From an uncultured Acinetobacter sp. (GTDB lineage Bacteria; Pseudomonadota; Gammaproteobacteria; Pseudomonadales; Moraxellaceae), in the NCBI RefSeq assembly GCF_943914805.1, contig NZ_CALUDM010000003.1, positions 3,882-67,881 of the forward strand: 64,000 bases of DNA, written 5' to 3'. Below are positions 1 through 8,080 of this stretch, piece after piece. Position 1 is the first letter of the stretch. Each line of letters starts with the position of its first letter. The position numbers were made by a program, and so were the translations under genes. Under the pieces are notes generated by a model. It ran no database searches. It was not told the origin of the DNA and worked only from the letters and a program-made list of their open reading frames with translations.

Positions 1-228
1 GCTCCTGATATTGCAGGTCAAAATATTGCAAACCCGTTAGCAACCATTCTTTCTGTTGCCATGATGCTTCGTTATACATTCCGTGAAGAAGTGGCAGCGA
101 AAGCGATTGAAGATGCTGTAGGTCAAGTTCTAGATCAAGGTTTACGTACTGGCGACATTATGTCTGAAGGTATGAATAAAGTTGGTACTTCTGAAATGGG
201 CGATGCGGTTGTTACAGCAATTGCTTAA
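1..228 (+). CDS. leuB: 3-isopropylmalate dehydrogenase, C-terminal 75 residues (partial)
   Basis: The window opens inside this gene; frame 1 is open from base 1 to the TAA at 226-228. The visible residues begin [18 protein letters not shown] and continue with MMLRYTF, the conserved C-terminal core of LeuB, the NAD-dependent enzyme that oxidatively decarboxylates 3-isopropylmalate in leucine synthesis (cytoplasmic homodimer). The catalytic and NAD-binding N-terminal parts lie outside the window. A strong hairpin terminator follows at 245-270. leuA, the first pathway enzyme, lies about 57 kb away in this window, so the leu genes are not one operon here. Confidence 0.95.
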   Translation, partial: APDIAGQNIANPLATILSVAMMLRYTFREEVAAKAIEDAVGQVLDQGLRTGDIMSEGMNKVGTSEMGDAVVTAIA

Positions 229-244
229 GCTTTGAGTATAAATA

Positions 245-272
245 AAAAACACAGCTTCGGCTGTGTTTTTTA
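245..272. terminator. Bidirectional intrinsic terminator between leuB and the lipoprotein gene
   Basis: An 11-bp stem (AAAAACACAGC paired with GCTGTGTTTTT) closed by a TTCG tetraloop, with A and T tracts on both sides. It lies 16 bases after the leuB stop and 9 bases beyond the end of the convergent gene at 281-685, so it probably ends both transcripts. Confidence 0.9.
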
Positions 273-280
273 TTGCGTTA

Positions 281-685
281 TTAACACGCTCTACCTTTGA
301 GTTGATAGGATTTGGCAATGCCATTTTCTATATTAAAAATAATATTACATGACATCAGGTTTTTATAAGAATTTGCAGTGCTCCCTGTTTGGGTTGGAAG
401 CAATTTACCATGTTGGTCGGGAACTGATACTCCAGAAGGCATTGACGTTGAAACATCTCTTTCAAAGACATAGATCAATTGGTTTTCTTTTTGTACAGCG
501 GTTTTTTTGGGCTGAATGCCGATTTCTTTTAAATCAAATTGTTGCTGAATATCTGTGACTGTCTTGCCAATGAATGGTTGTACATATTGGTGAATAGGCG
601 CATTTCTTTGTTGAGATAGCGAAGTACATGAGGCTAAATATATACAACAGAATAGAATGCTTAGATGGGTAAATATTTTATTCAT
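281..685 (-). CDS. Small lipoprotein, paralogue of the next gene upstream
   Basis: A 134-residue protein with a lipoprotein signal peptide: hydrophobic residues about 7-19 and a lipobox ending LASC, so Cys20 should be lipidated. The mature part shares the pattern of the neighbouring 765-1172 product: a PFIG/QFIG motif with a following D-I-Q, an internal proline-rich segment, a lone Cys in the last third (SCNIIF versus NCKVTF), a GIA-x-S motif and a C-terminal Cys (GRAC/GKAC). The two conserved cysteines may form a disulfide. I do not recognise a named family. It is preceded by AAAAAGG just before the ATG. Probably an envelope lipoprotein of unknown role produced by tandem duplication. Confidence 0.75.
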   Translation of the reverse strand: MNKIFTHLSILFCCIYLASCTSLSQQRNAPIHQYVQPFIGKTVTDIQQQFDLKEIGIQPKKTAVQKENQLIYVFERDVSTSMPSGVSVPDQHGKLLPTQTGSTANSYKNLMSCNIIFNIENGIAKSYQLKGRAC

Positions 686-764
686 TGCCTTTTTCTGAAA
701 ATGAAGCTGACCTTAGTATTTACTTTTAGCCTAAATATTTCAAGTAAAGTAATTCAATACAGAA

Positions 765-1172
765 TTAACAAGCTTTACCTAAATACTGAATAGATTGTGC
801 AATCCCTTCTTTAAGTATAAAAGTCACTTTACAGTTAAAATTAATATCATAAGTGGGTATTGCTGTCGTGTCATAACGAATCACAGGTGCACCCATCGCA
901 TTTGTACCTACGGTTGCATTGCTACCAGCCATTGGAATGCTCAGTGGCCTGAGAATGGTATAGCTGAGCGCTGAGTCGCTGCTTTGTATATCTTTGGTGG
1001 TTTGGTAACCTAATGCTTTAAAATCTAAATTCTTTTGAATGTCTGAGCTGCTAGAGCCAATAAATTGTTGTAAATATTCCTCTAAATTGACTTGCCGAGT
1101 TGCACTTGTTTGGCATCCTGCTAAAAGGACTGAAAAAGACATTGCCAGTAAAAGCTGTTGAGCTAACTTCAT
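765..1172 (-). CDS. Small lipoprotein, tandem paralogue
   Basis: 135 residues from the ATG at 1172. This start is preferred to an upstream in-frame ATG at 1190 because GGAG sits 7 bases before it and because the signal peptide then begins directly (MKLAQQLLLAMSFSVLLAGC). The lipobox is LLAGC. The mature domain resembles the 281-685 product in the QFIG segment, the D-I-Q-K motif, the central NCKVTF Cys and the terminal GKAC. It lies 79 bases upstream of that gene on the same strand, so co-transcription is likely. Function unknown. Confidence 0.75.
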   Translation of the reverse strand: MKLAQQLLLAMSFSVLLAGCQTSATRQVNLEEYLQQFIGSSSSDIQKNLDFKALGYQTTKDIQSSDSALSYTILRPLSIPMAGSNATVGTNAMGAPVIRYDTTAIPTYDINFNCKVTFILKEGIAQSIQYLGKAC

Positions 1173-1190
1173 CGTCGCACTCCAAGGCAT

Positions 1191-1607
1191 ATCACTCTAT
1201 TGCTAAATAGTGTAGTCTGAGTGCAATAAATAAACAAATTACAGTTGATATGAATGCTCAACAATAGACAAACGGGCGTAGTCTATTGAGTTGGATGTTT
1301 TTACTTCAAGTCTTTAGCAGAAGCAGAATATGGAAATGTTGAATGGTCTGCATTGAAAATGAATTGAACCATTCATCAATAAAATTGACGTCTATATTTT
1401 TAGACACATTGGAGAAAAGGAGATAGATAAAGCTTATGCTTTAGAATCGATAAGTGCTTTAACTTTAATTTAAATCAATTTAAAACTTCACCTAAATCAT
1501 TGAAAAACATCGTTAATGATGAGATGTTTAAGTTTTATAGAGTGAAAAAATGACTTGCTAAACGATAGCAATCGATCGATGGGCAAAATAAGAATGATCG
1601 TGAGAAT
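1191..1607. other. Intergenic stretch without recognised gene
   Basis: About 415 AT-rich bases between the start of the second lipoprotein gene and the infA terminator. It must hold the lipoprotein promoter. I saw no convincing coding frame, RNA structure or repeat. Confidence 0.5.
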
Positions 1608-1608
1608 G

Positions 1609-1633
1609 AAAAAGCCACCTCAAAGTGGCTTTT
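1609..1633 (-). terminator. Intrinsic terminator of infA
   Basis: AAAAGCCAC and GTGGCTTTT form a 9-bp stem with a 6-base loop. On the minus strand it is followed by a T-run and lies 15 bases past the infA stop. Confidence 0.85.
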
Positions 1634-1647
1634 GCTTCCGCTAAAAC

Positions 1648-1869
1648 TTAGCGTGCACGATAAGTAATACGACCTTTAGTTAAGTCATATGGTGTCATTT
1701 CGACTTTAACACTGTCGCCAGTTAAAATACGAATATAGTGTTTACGCATTTTACCAGAAATGTGAGCAATCACTTCGTGACCGTTTTCTAGACGCACACG
1801 GAACATAGTATTAGGAAGCGTTTCGGTGACAACGCCTTCGAACTCGATAAGTTCCTCTTTATTGGCCAT
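1648..1869 (-). CDS. infA: Translation initiation factor IF-1
   Basis: A 73-residue protein of the usual IF-1 size, a single OB-fold S1-type domain. It begins [14 protein letters not shown] and ends [12 protein letters not shown], with the conserved central [12 protein letters not shown]-1 binds the A site of the 30S subunit and works with IF-2 and IF-3 in start-site selection. It is monocistronic, with a terminator 15 bases downstream, and divergent from the AraC-type gene. Confidence 0.98.
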   Translation of the reverse strand: MANKEELIEFEGVVTETLPNTMFRVRLENGHEVIAHISGKMRKHYIRILTGDSVKVEMTPYDLTKGRITYRAR

Positions 1870-2097
1870 AGCCTACCTGATGATCAAATTGGAAAGGCGC
1901 AAATTATAGGCAATTTTTTATAGAAAGACAAGATTATTCGACTTTACAAGGCCGCAGATGACTTGAAAATAGGCGAACATATTGTTAAACAATTTCTACA
2001 AAAAAAAGCGGATAAATATTGTCAGTTTAGCCAATCGACTGTAATCTAAATCTGATGATTTAAGTATAAATGAATAACATACAAGGAAGGGCACTGC

Positions 2098-3108
2098 GTG
2101 AGTCAGCTAACTGATGCTTCGGTTGTTTTACGATTAGGCTATCAAGCGATCCGTCGTGCAGGATTGCCGACAGAAGAAATATTATCCAAGGCGGGAGTGA
2201 CATTAAATCAAGTTGATCAAAATGCACGTACTCCGCTCAACGCACAATATGCTTTTTGGACTGCGGCTGAAGAAGTTAGCCATGATCCTGACATCGGGTT
2301 ACATCTAGGTGAGCATTTGCCTCTATATCGAGGACAAGTGATTGAACATCTGTTTATTTCAAGTGAAAATTTTGGTGAAGGGCTTAAACGGGCTTTGGCC
2401 TATCAACGTTTAATCAGTGATGCTTTTCATGCTAGCCTCGTGGTTGACGATAATGGACGTTGTTATTTAACCAATGGTGAGCAGCCATGGGGAGATAATA
2501 TTGTTAATCGTCATTTCTCAGAATGTGCACTTTCAGGCATTTTACGGTTTTTTAAATTTATTACTGAAGGTCGTTTTGAACCGATTTATATCGACTTCAA
2601 TTTTAGCCAAGGCGCTTCCGATGCAGAATATTTCCGTGTATATGAATGTCCTGTCAGTTTAGGGCAGAAAGAAACACGTTTGTATTTTGATCCATCAATT
2701 TTAGATTATCCACTGTGGCAAGCTGAACCTGAGCTATTACAGTTACATGAGCAGTTGGCTCTAGAAAAGCTACAAGAGCTTGCTCGTTATGATCTTGTGG
2801 GTGAAGTTCGTCGTGCTATAGGTTCAACTTTAGAAAGTGGTGAAACCACACTTGAAACTGTTGCCGCACAACTGAGTATCACACCACGTCGTTTACGTAC
2901 TCAGCTTTCTGAGGCAAATACCAGTTTTCAGCAAATTCTTTCTGACTATCGTTGCCGCTTAGCTAAAAAATTATTGGCCAATACCAATGAAAGTGTAGAG
3001 CGTATTGTTTATTTAACAGGTTTTTCTGAGCCAAGTACGTTTTATCGAGCGTTTAAGCGTTGGACCAATGAAACGCCAGTGGAATATAGAAAGCGAAAGC
3101 AACGTTAA
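2098..3108 (+). CDS. AraC-family transcriptional regulator
   Basis: 336 residues. The start is a GTG with a strong AAGGAAGGG ribosome binding site 7-8 bases upstream. Residues about 20-200 look like the N-terminal sensor of the OruR/ArgR-like AraC group (Arabinose_bd type). Residues about 235-335 form the double helix-turn-helix, including LETVAAQLSITPRRLRTQL and the signature GFSEPSTFYRAFKRW. It is divergent from infA and monocistronic, so no target can be assigned. Ligand unknown. Confidence 0.9.
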   Translation: MSQLTDASVVLRLGYQAIRRAGLPTEEILSKAGVTLNQVDQNARTPLNAQYAFWTAAEEVSHDPDIGLHLGEHLPLYRGQVIEHLFISSENFGEGLKRALAYQRLISDAFHASLVVDDNGRCYLTNGEQPWGDNIVNRHFSECALSGILRFFKFITEGRFEPIYIDFNFSQGASDAEYFRVYECPVSLGQKETRLYFDPSILDYPLWQAEPELLQLHEQLALEKLQELARYDLVGEVRRAIGSTLESGETTLETVAAQLSITPRRLRTQLSEANTSFQQILSDYRCRLAKKLLANTNESVERIVYLTGFSEPSTFYRAFKRWTNETPVEYRKRKQR

Positions 3109-3116
3109 TCAATCCC

Positions 3117-3166
3117 TCTTAACCTCCCGACCTCCCTTTGTAAAAGGGAGTGATAGGAAGGTTAAA
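3117..3166. repeat. Degenerate copy of the GGAGAGG palindromic repeat core
   Basis: On the minus strand this reads CTCCCTTTTACAAAGGGAG followed by GTCGGGAGGTTAAGAGG. It matches the core of the repeats at about 10870-10905, 14680-14735, 47080-47125 and 53785-53852 (a CTCTCCTTT-AAAGGAGAG hairpin followed by a TAGGGAGAGG-like tail). It lies between convergent genes and could also slow transcription. Confidence 0.5.
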
Positions 3167-3173
3167 AAATAAA

Positions 3174-3971
3174 CTACTCAGGCATATTCAACCAATGTGG
3201 TCCTAAAGGCGTTTTGGGCAATTCAAATTGCTCAGGATAGTCAGCATGGATGAAATACAAGCCATCTGGTGGTGCAGTGATTCCCGCAGCCTTACGGTCT
3301 TCAGCTGCAAAGATTTGATCGATATGATCCACCTCATACATCCCTTGTCCGATTTCTAATAAGCAACCCATGATGTTACGCACCATGTGATGTAAGAAAC
3401 CATCTGCTTGAATATCCAAAACCAAATAATTGCCATGACGAATTAAGCGACAGTGCTTAACATGGCGAACAGGTTGATTAGATTGGCATGCCGCAGCACG
3501 GAAGCTTTCAAAATTATGTGTACCTTCAAATTTTTGAGCAGCTTCAATCATCTTATCGACATCAAGTGGATAGAATGCATGTGTCACTTGTTTATGGAGT
3601 AAAGCAGGGCGATTAGCAGATTGGTACACCACATAACGATAACGCCGTGCTTGCGCTTTAAAACGAGCATGGAAATCTTGATCCATTTCCTTAATCCATT
3701 GAATGGAAATGTCTTTCGGTAACTGGCTATTTGAACCCATGAGCCAACCACGCATTGGTCGGATAGCATTGGTATCAAAATGCGCCACCATATTGGTCGC
3801 ATGCACACCTGCATCTGTGCGACCTGCGCCATGTAAAATAATCGGTTCATCCGCAATTTTACTCAACACCTTTTCCATCGTTTCCTGAATGCTACGCACA
3901 CCTGCTTGTTGAGTTTGCCAACCCTTATAACGAATGCCACAAAACTCAATACCAATTGCAAAGCGTTGCAT
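3174..3971 (-). CDS. truA: tRNA pseudouridine(38-40) synthase TruA
   Basis: A 265-residue TruA, usual length. The catalytic aspartate is Asp53 in the motif GAGRTDAGVHA, which isomerises uridines 38, 39 and 40 of the tRNA anticodon arm. Other family marks are YKGWQ near residue 15 and FLHHMVRNI near residue 195. It starts 8 bases after the asparaginase stop, so the two are translationally close. Placement downstream of fimV follows the asd-fimV-truA order known in Pseudomonas, with the asparaginase gene inserted. Confidence 0.97.
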   Translation of the reverse strand: MQRFAIGIEFCGIRYKGWQTQQAGVRSIQETMEKVLSKIADEPIILHGAGRTDAGVHATNMVAHFDTNAIRPMRGWLMGSNSQLPKDISIQWIKEMDQDFHARFKAQARRYRYVVYQSANRPALLHKQVTHAFYPLDVDKMIEAAQKFEGTHNFESFRAAACQSNQPVRHVKHCRLIRHGNYLVLDIQADGFLHHMVRNIMGCLLEIGQGMYEVDHIDQIFAAEDRKAAGITAPPDGLYFIHADYPEQFELPKTPLGPHWLNMPE

Positions 3972-3979
3972 AAAAACCT

Positions 3980-4954
3980 CTATTCAGGATGATCATACCA
4001 ATGGTCATGCCATTGTTCCGAAGTAGGGTATTGTAAATAAATTTTGAGGATTTTGGCATAAAGATCTGCCTGACTGAGTGCGTCACTGATTAAAATTTTC
4101 GAATCTTTAATCCATTGACTCACTGCATAGCGTTGATCTATACCTCCTAATGGGACTTGTGTAGTTAAAATCACTTGGCAATTGTTGAGTTGTAATGCTT
4201 TAATTTTTTCGATAATTCGATCATTTACAGCAAGATTACCGACACCATAACCTTGAATAATCAAAAAATGAGGCGGGTTGGATAAAATTAAATCTAAATT
4301 ATTGGCGAGCTGTTCTTGTTCGATCGGTAACATCATCCAATTGATGATATTCAGTGTTTTAGCTTTTTCAAAATGTGAAAGTTGTACATTGATGACATGA
4401 GGATCAATATTCATTTCTTGATCCGCTTTTTGTCCTTTAAAGGCATCAAGTGCAGTGCTATGGGTTTTTAATGCAGTTCGTGCATGCATCACTTGGTGGA
4501 AAAAGGCGAGGTAGACGCCTATAGGGAGATTGATGACTGCTTCTAATGCTGTATTTAAATTATCAGTAGCATCTGTGAATTCACGAGTATTATCACCTGA
4601 AATATTCATTAGAGGATACTGACTCCCTGTGAGTACCACGTGACAAGATTCAGCGAGGAATCGTGAAAGTGTTGCTGCTGCATAACTGAGTGTGTCAGTT
4701 CCATGAATCACAACAAAGTGTTGAAAGTTTTGTAGTTGCAGGCTTTGGATTTGCTGGATGAGTTTAAGCCAATCTAAAGCAGTGCATGCGCTACTATCCT
4801 TGATACTCGGTGCTTTAAAGCACTCAACTTTAAGATGAGTTGGAAGTATGCGTTGTAGTCGAGGTAGAAATTCTGCTTCTGGCATTGGTGCTAAAGGCTC
4901 ACCTACACAGCCAAAAGTTCCCCCCATATAAATTAAAGCAATTTTTTTGTTCAT
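3980..4954 (-). CDS. Type I-like (cytoplasmic) asparaginase domain protein
   Basis: 324 residues with both asparaginase threonine motifs: MGGTFG (Thr13, nucleophile region) and HGTDTLSYAA (residues 84-93, Thr and Asp of the catalytic triad). It should hydrolyse L-asparagine, or possibly a related amide, to aspartate and ammonia. No signal peptide is present, so it is cytoplasmic. The ATG has no visible ribosome binding site: it follows directly the T-tract of the hairpin at 4957-4984. No later Met is possible because it would remove the first catalytic motif. Substrate preference (Asn or Gln) cannot be read from sequence. Confidence 0.88.
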   Translation of the reverse strand: MNKKIALIYMGGTFGCVGEPLAPMPEAEFLPRLQRILPTHLKVECFKAPSIKDSSACTALDWLKLIQQIQSLQLQNFQHFVVIHGTDTLSYAAATLSRFLAESCHVVLTGSQYPLMNISGDNTREFTDATDNLNTALEAVINLPIGVYLAFFHQVMHARTALKTHSTALDAFKGQKADQEMNIDPHVINVQLSHFEKAKTLNIINWMMLPIEQEQLANNLDLILSNPPHFLIIQGYGVGNLAVNDRIIEKIKALQLNNCQVILTTQVPLGGIDQRYAVSQWIKDSKILISDALSQADLYAKILKIYLQYPTSEQWHDHWYDHPE

Positions 4955-4956
4955 AA

Positions 4957-4984
4957 TAAAAAAGCAGCCATGAATGACTGCTTT
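4957..4984 (-). terminator. Terminator or attenuator hairpin between fimV C-part and asparaginase
   Basis: An 11-bp near-perfect stem (AAAGCAGTCAT with ATGGCTGCTTT on the minus strand, one G-T pair) followed by TTTTTTATT that runs straight into the asparaginase ATG at 4954. It is a good intrinsic terminator for the fimV transcript, but any transcript reaching the asparaginase-truA pair from upstream must read through it. Confidence 0.75.
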
Positions 4985-5002
4985 ATCTTAAAACGAATAA
5001 AT

Positions 5003-6304
5003 TTAAGAAGCTATTCGATTGAGTAATGTTTGAGATAATTGACGTTGTTCAGATGTGTATTTTGATTCATTCTGTGAAAGTAGCTCACGTGCAGATGCAT
5101 ATGCACCTAAATCAATATATTGCCGAGCAAGATCTAAATCTAATTGAATTTCATTTACTTCAGCCAATTCAGGGAATGCTTGAATCAGCGGATCATTTGA
5201 ATCGGCAGTTGCACTGATTTCAGTTACAGTTGGTGTTGTTTCAAAATTTAATGTCGGAGATGTTGTTTCTACTTGTTCTGTTTTCTGATCTAAATCAAAG
5301 CTAAAGGCTGGCTGCGTTGCAACTTCTTCATTCGGGGTAAATGTAAATTCTAATTCATTCGCATGTGTAATTGCTGTTTCGCTTTCGCTCGTTTTTTCTT
5401 CAGCTGTTGGTGCAGTGATAGGCTCAGCAAAGTCGAGTTTGAATTCAGTTGCAATTTCTACTGCTGGTTTGTCATCTACAATAGGCGTTGCAGTTTCATT
5501 TGGGCTAAAGGTAAATTCTAAAGGCGCAATTGTTGCGGTTTTTGTTTCCTCAACAGGTGCAGGTGCTTCAAAAGAAAAATCAGCAGTTGGCTTCGTTTCT
5601 TTTTGAGTGATCGACTCAAGGTTAAATTCTAAAGGTTGAACTTGTTCTTGTAATGAGTCATTTGATGTGTTGTCAATATCTGTTGTATCAAACTCAAGAG
5701 AATCTTGCGTTTGCTGTTCAGTTGTTGCAGGTTGATCAATTAAAGCATCAAAAGCTGCATGATTTTTATTTGTTTCAGTTGTATTCGAGGTGGCTGGCTC
5801 AAATGCAATGGATTCAATCGGGTTTTCTGTCTGAGTTGCTTTTCGTTTATCTTCAGCTTGTGCAACGATTTCATCTAAATCCAATGAACGGATATGGTTA
5901 ATCAATTGATTAACAGCAAACTCATCTTTTTGTGCTAAATGTATATCAACTAAATAAAGATAAAGTTCATGTTGTGTATTATCTTGATTTAATACTTGGT
6001 TGATTTTTGCTTCAGCAGAAAAATAATTTTTAGCCGCAATTAATTTTTCAATATTGGCTTTTAATTCAGGATTTAAAGGTTTTGCTATTTGTTGAATAAC
6101 AACGTCTTCTTTAACAACAGCAGTTTGTCGTTGAGAAGTTGTACTGCGCGCGGTACGTGCTACATTTTTCTTCGCAGTCTTTTTATTGTTATTCTTTTTG
6201 TTGCTTGCGTTAGAACTGGTATTTTCTTTATTGGCATCTTCACGTTTTTTTAAAACGATAGCAACAACCAATAGTAAAATAAATGGAATCACATACAACA
6301 ACAT
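5003..6304 (-). CDS. fimV: FimV C-terminal part: membrane anchor plus cytoplasmic TPR/FimV-C domain
   Basis: 433 residues. Residues 2-18 form a transmembrane helix (LLYVIPFILLLVVAIVL), followed by a basic low-complexity stretch, a TPR-like region about residues 75-145, and a long acidic linker. The last about 50 residues (LDLDLARQYIDLGAYASARELL) match the FimV C-terminal domain. In one-piece FimV the membrane helix lies mid-protein; here it opens a separate gene. AAGGGGA sits 6 bases before the ATG. FimV helps assemble the type IV pilus machinery at the pole. The linker repeats a motif of the form LEFTF(S/T)PNE, with related LEFNL and FSFDL variants. Confidence 0.85.
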   Translation of the reverse strand: MLLYVIPFILLLVVAIVLKKREDANKENTSSNASNKKNNNKKTAKKNVARTARSTTSQRQTAVVKEDVVIQQIAKPLNPELKANIEKLIAAKNYFSAEAKINQVLNQDNTQHELYLYLVDIHLAQKDEFAVNQLINHIRSLDLDEIVAQAEDKRKATQTENPIESIAFEPATSNTTETNKNHAAFDALIDQPATTEQQTQDSLEFDTTDIDNTSNDSLQEQVQPLEFNLESITQKETKPTADFSFEAPAPVEETKTATIAPLEFTFSPNETATPIVDDKPAVEIATEFKLDFAEPITAPTAEEKTSESETAITHANELEFTFTPNEEVATQPAFSFDLDQKTEQVETTSPTLNFETTPTVTEISATADSNDPLIQAFPELAEVNEIQLDLDLARQYIDLGAYASARELLSQNESKYTSEQRQLSQTLLNRIAS

Positions 6305-6352
6305 TTTGTTTCCCCTTCATTGAGCACAATGAATCAATATCCTAAATACAAT

Positions 6353-7918
6353 CTAACTCTTTGGCTGTTTTACATTTTGTTGCTGCAATTGTTGTTGCAA
6401 TTGAGCAAGCCGAGCATTTAATAGTTGAATTCGTCGGTTCTTTTCTTGTAAAGCTGAAGCAAGTTGAGTCACCTTATTCTGTAATTTAACCGTTTTTTCA
6501 CGGGATGTCATAACTTTTGTCGATAATTCAGTATTTGTCTGATTCGCCTGAGTATTTTTCTTTGCATCACCTTGTGATGAATTTTGTTCATTATCGGCAA
6601 TCAAACTCATTTCAGCTTGATCTAAACGATACTTTGCAGATCCTGATTGTTTTCGGGTCGTGATTGGTGCAGTCGGTGTCTTATATTTGACTTGAGGTGT
6701 CTGTTTATAACTTGCTGCTAGATTTAATGCAGCGCCACGACGAATACGATTAATATCACCCTGAATAAAGGCATTGGCATTATTCTCTTTAATCTGCTTC
6801 ATGACTTCTGGAATGCTTTGATGTGTTTCAGCGGCAATTCTTGACGCAATTGTCCATAATGATTCATTGGCTTGTACAACATGTGCTGGATCATTATTGT
6901 TATTTTTGATCTGTTGTTTAGCTGATGGCGCTGCTTTTGCATTTTCAGTTTTAGGTGCTTCAGATTTAGTTTTTGCAGTTTCTGTTTTGGCGGTCTCAGT
7001 TTTAGCTTTAGCCACTTCAGCTTTCGCAGTTTCTGTTTTGGTTGTCTCAGTTTTAGGTTTTTCAGATTCGGTTTTTGTTACTTCAGGTTTAGCTGTTGTC
7101 GTCTCAGTTTTAGCCGTTTCAACTTTAGGTTTGACAGTTACTATTTCTGGTTTCGGTTCTGATTTTTGTACGGTTTGAATGGGCTGAGTTGCGTTTACTG
7201 GTGCTACAACTGCTTGTTGAGTAATCGCTTGAGTACTAGTCTTATTGTTATTCGATGTTGTCACTGGATTTGACGTTGTGACTTGCGTTGCTGTTTTTTG
7301 TAGACTTTGTAATGTCGGTGGTGGAGCAATACTAATGACCAATGGTCGTTGAGTATTTGTAGACAATACCGATTTTACAGTGCTTGGTGTGGTAGATGTA
7401 GTGGTAGCACTATTCGCCTGATATGAAGTGCTGCTTGGTAAATTGAGTGCTATATCTTTCTCACTGACAATAATTTGAGGGGTCAGTAACTTTTCATTTC
7501 GTGTTGCATTGAGCTGAGCTGTTGGGGGATTTGGACGACCACGAGTCAAAGCTGTTTTTATTTGTTGAAGATGTGTCGCGCTTCCTTCTTTTACTTTTAA
7601 TAAAATATTCAGTTCAGCGTCAACCATTGGACGAGATGAGGTGATGACAATTACACCAGTACCGTCACTAGAACGACGCGTATAGAAATTTAAATGTCCA
7701 GGCGGTTGATTGGCAAATCCGACGCTCATCATGTCGTCTGTATCAGCCAAACCGACTTCGATCTTTTCGTTAGGATTTGCATTGCTAAACTTCATTTCTG
7801 CATACAATAAATCCCCAGACCCAGATTGAATTTGAATAGGGGTGAGCGTTATTGCACTCGCTGCTTGCGAAGTCATGATGGTTAAAATGGCGATTTTTAA
7901 TTTGTTATATACAGTCAT
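6353..7918 (-). CDS. fimV: FimV N-terminal part: periplasmic domain, LysM-like domain, coiled coil
   Basis: 521 residues from the ATG at 7918; an upstream GTG at 7949-7951 would add 11 residues before the signal peptide, so the inner start is preferred. A Sec signal peptide ends near SQAASA. Residues about 22-130 are the FimV N-terminal domain (begins ITLTPIQIQSGSG). A Thr/Lys/Glu-rich linker with KTETAK repeats follows, then a LysM-like domain (HVVQANESLWTIASRIA) that should bind peptidoglycan, and a Gln-rich C-terminal coiled coil. It ends with TAG just before the membrane helix of the next gene. It is in the same frame as that gene, with two stops (TAG, TGA) between. Confidence 0.85.
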   Translation of the reverse strand: MTVYNKLKIAILTIMTSQAASAITLTPIQIQSGSGDLLYAEMKFSNANPNEKIEVGLADTDDMMSVGFANQPPGHLNFYTRRSSDGTGVIVITSSRPMVDAELNILLKVKEGSATHLQQIKTALTRGRPNPPTAQLNATRNEKLLTPQIIVSEKDIALNLPSSTSYQANSATTTSTTPSTVKSVLSTNTQRPLVISIAPPPTLQSLQKTATQVTTSNPVTTSNNNKTSTQAITQQAVVAPVNATQPIQTVQKSEPKPEIVTVKPKVETAKTETTTAKPEVTKTESEKPKTETTKTETAKAEVAKAKTETAKTETAKTKSEAPKTENAKAAPSAKQQIKNNNNDPAHVVQANESLWTIASRIAAETHQSIPEVMKQIKENNANAFIQGDINRIRRGAALNLAASYKQTPQVKYKTPTAPITTRKQSGSAKYRLDQAEMSLIADNEQNSSQGDAKKNTQANQTNTELSTKVMTSREKTVKLQNKVTQLASALQEKNRRIQLLNARLAQLQQQLQQQNVKQPKS

Positions 7919-8025
7919 CTCTATCCATTGCTCTGACGAAGTATAAGGCACTGAAATGATACAATACCTAGCTGTATTCTAAATGTAAAATGTTAACATT
8001 CTAGTTACATAAATATAGTTACATA

Positions 8026-8052
8026 AAAAAGCCGATCAAGATAGACCGGCTC
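8026..8052 (-). terminator. Intrinsic terminator of asd
   Basis: On the minus strand AGCCGGTC and GATCGGCT pair imperfectly around a short loop and are followed by TTTTTTA. It lies about 30 bases past the asd stop and upstream of fimV. Confidence 0.75.
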
Positions 8053-8080
8053 ATTTAATGTTTTATTTATTTTTGCGATT

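Noticed and set aside
6867..7178. 103-codon plus-strand frame opposite fimV N-part
   Set aside because: It is the antisense of the KTETAK repeats; its Val/Ser/Ala repetitiveness is explained by that.
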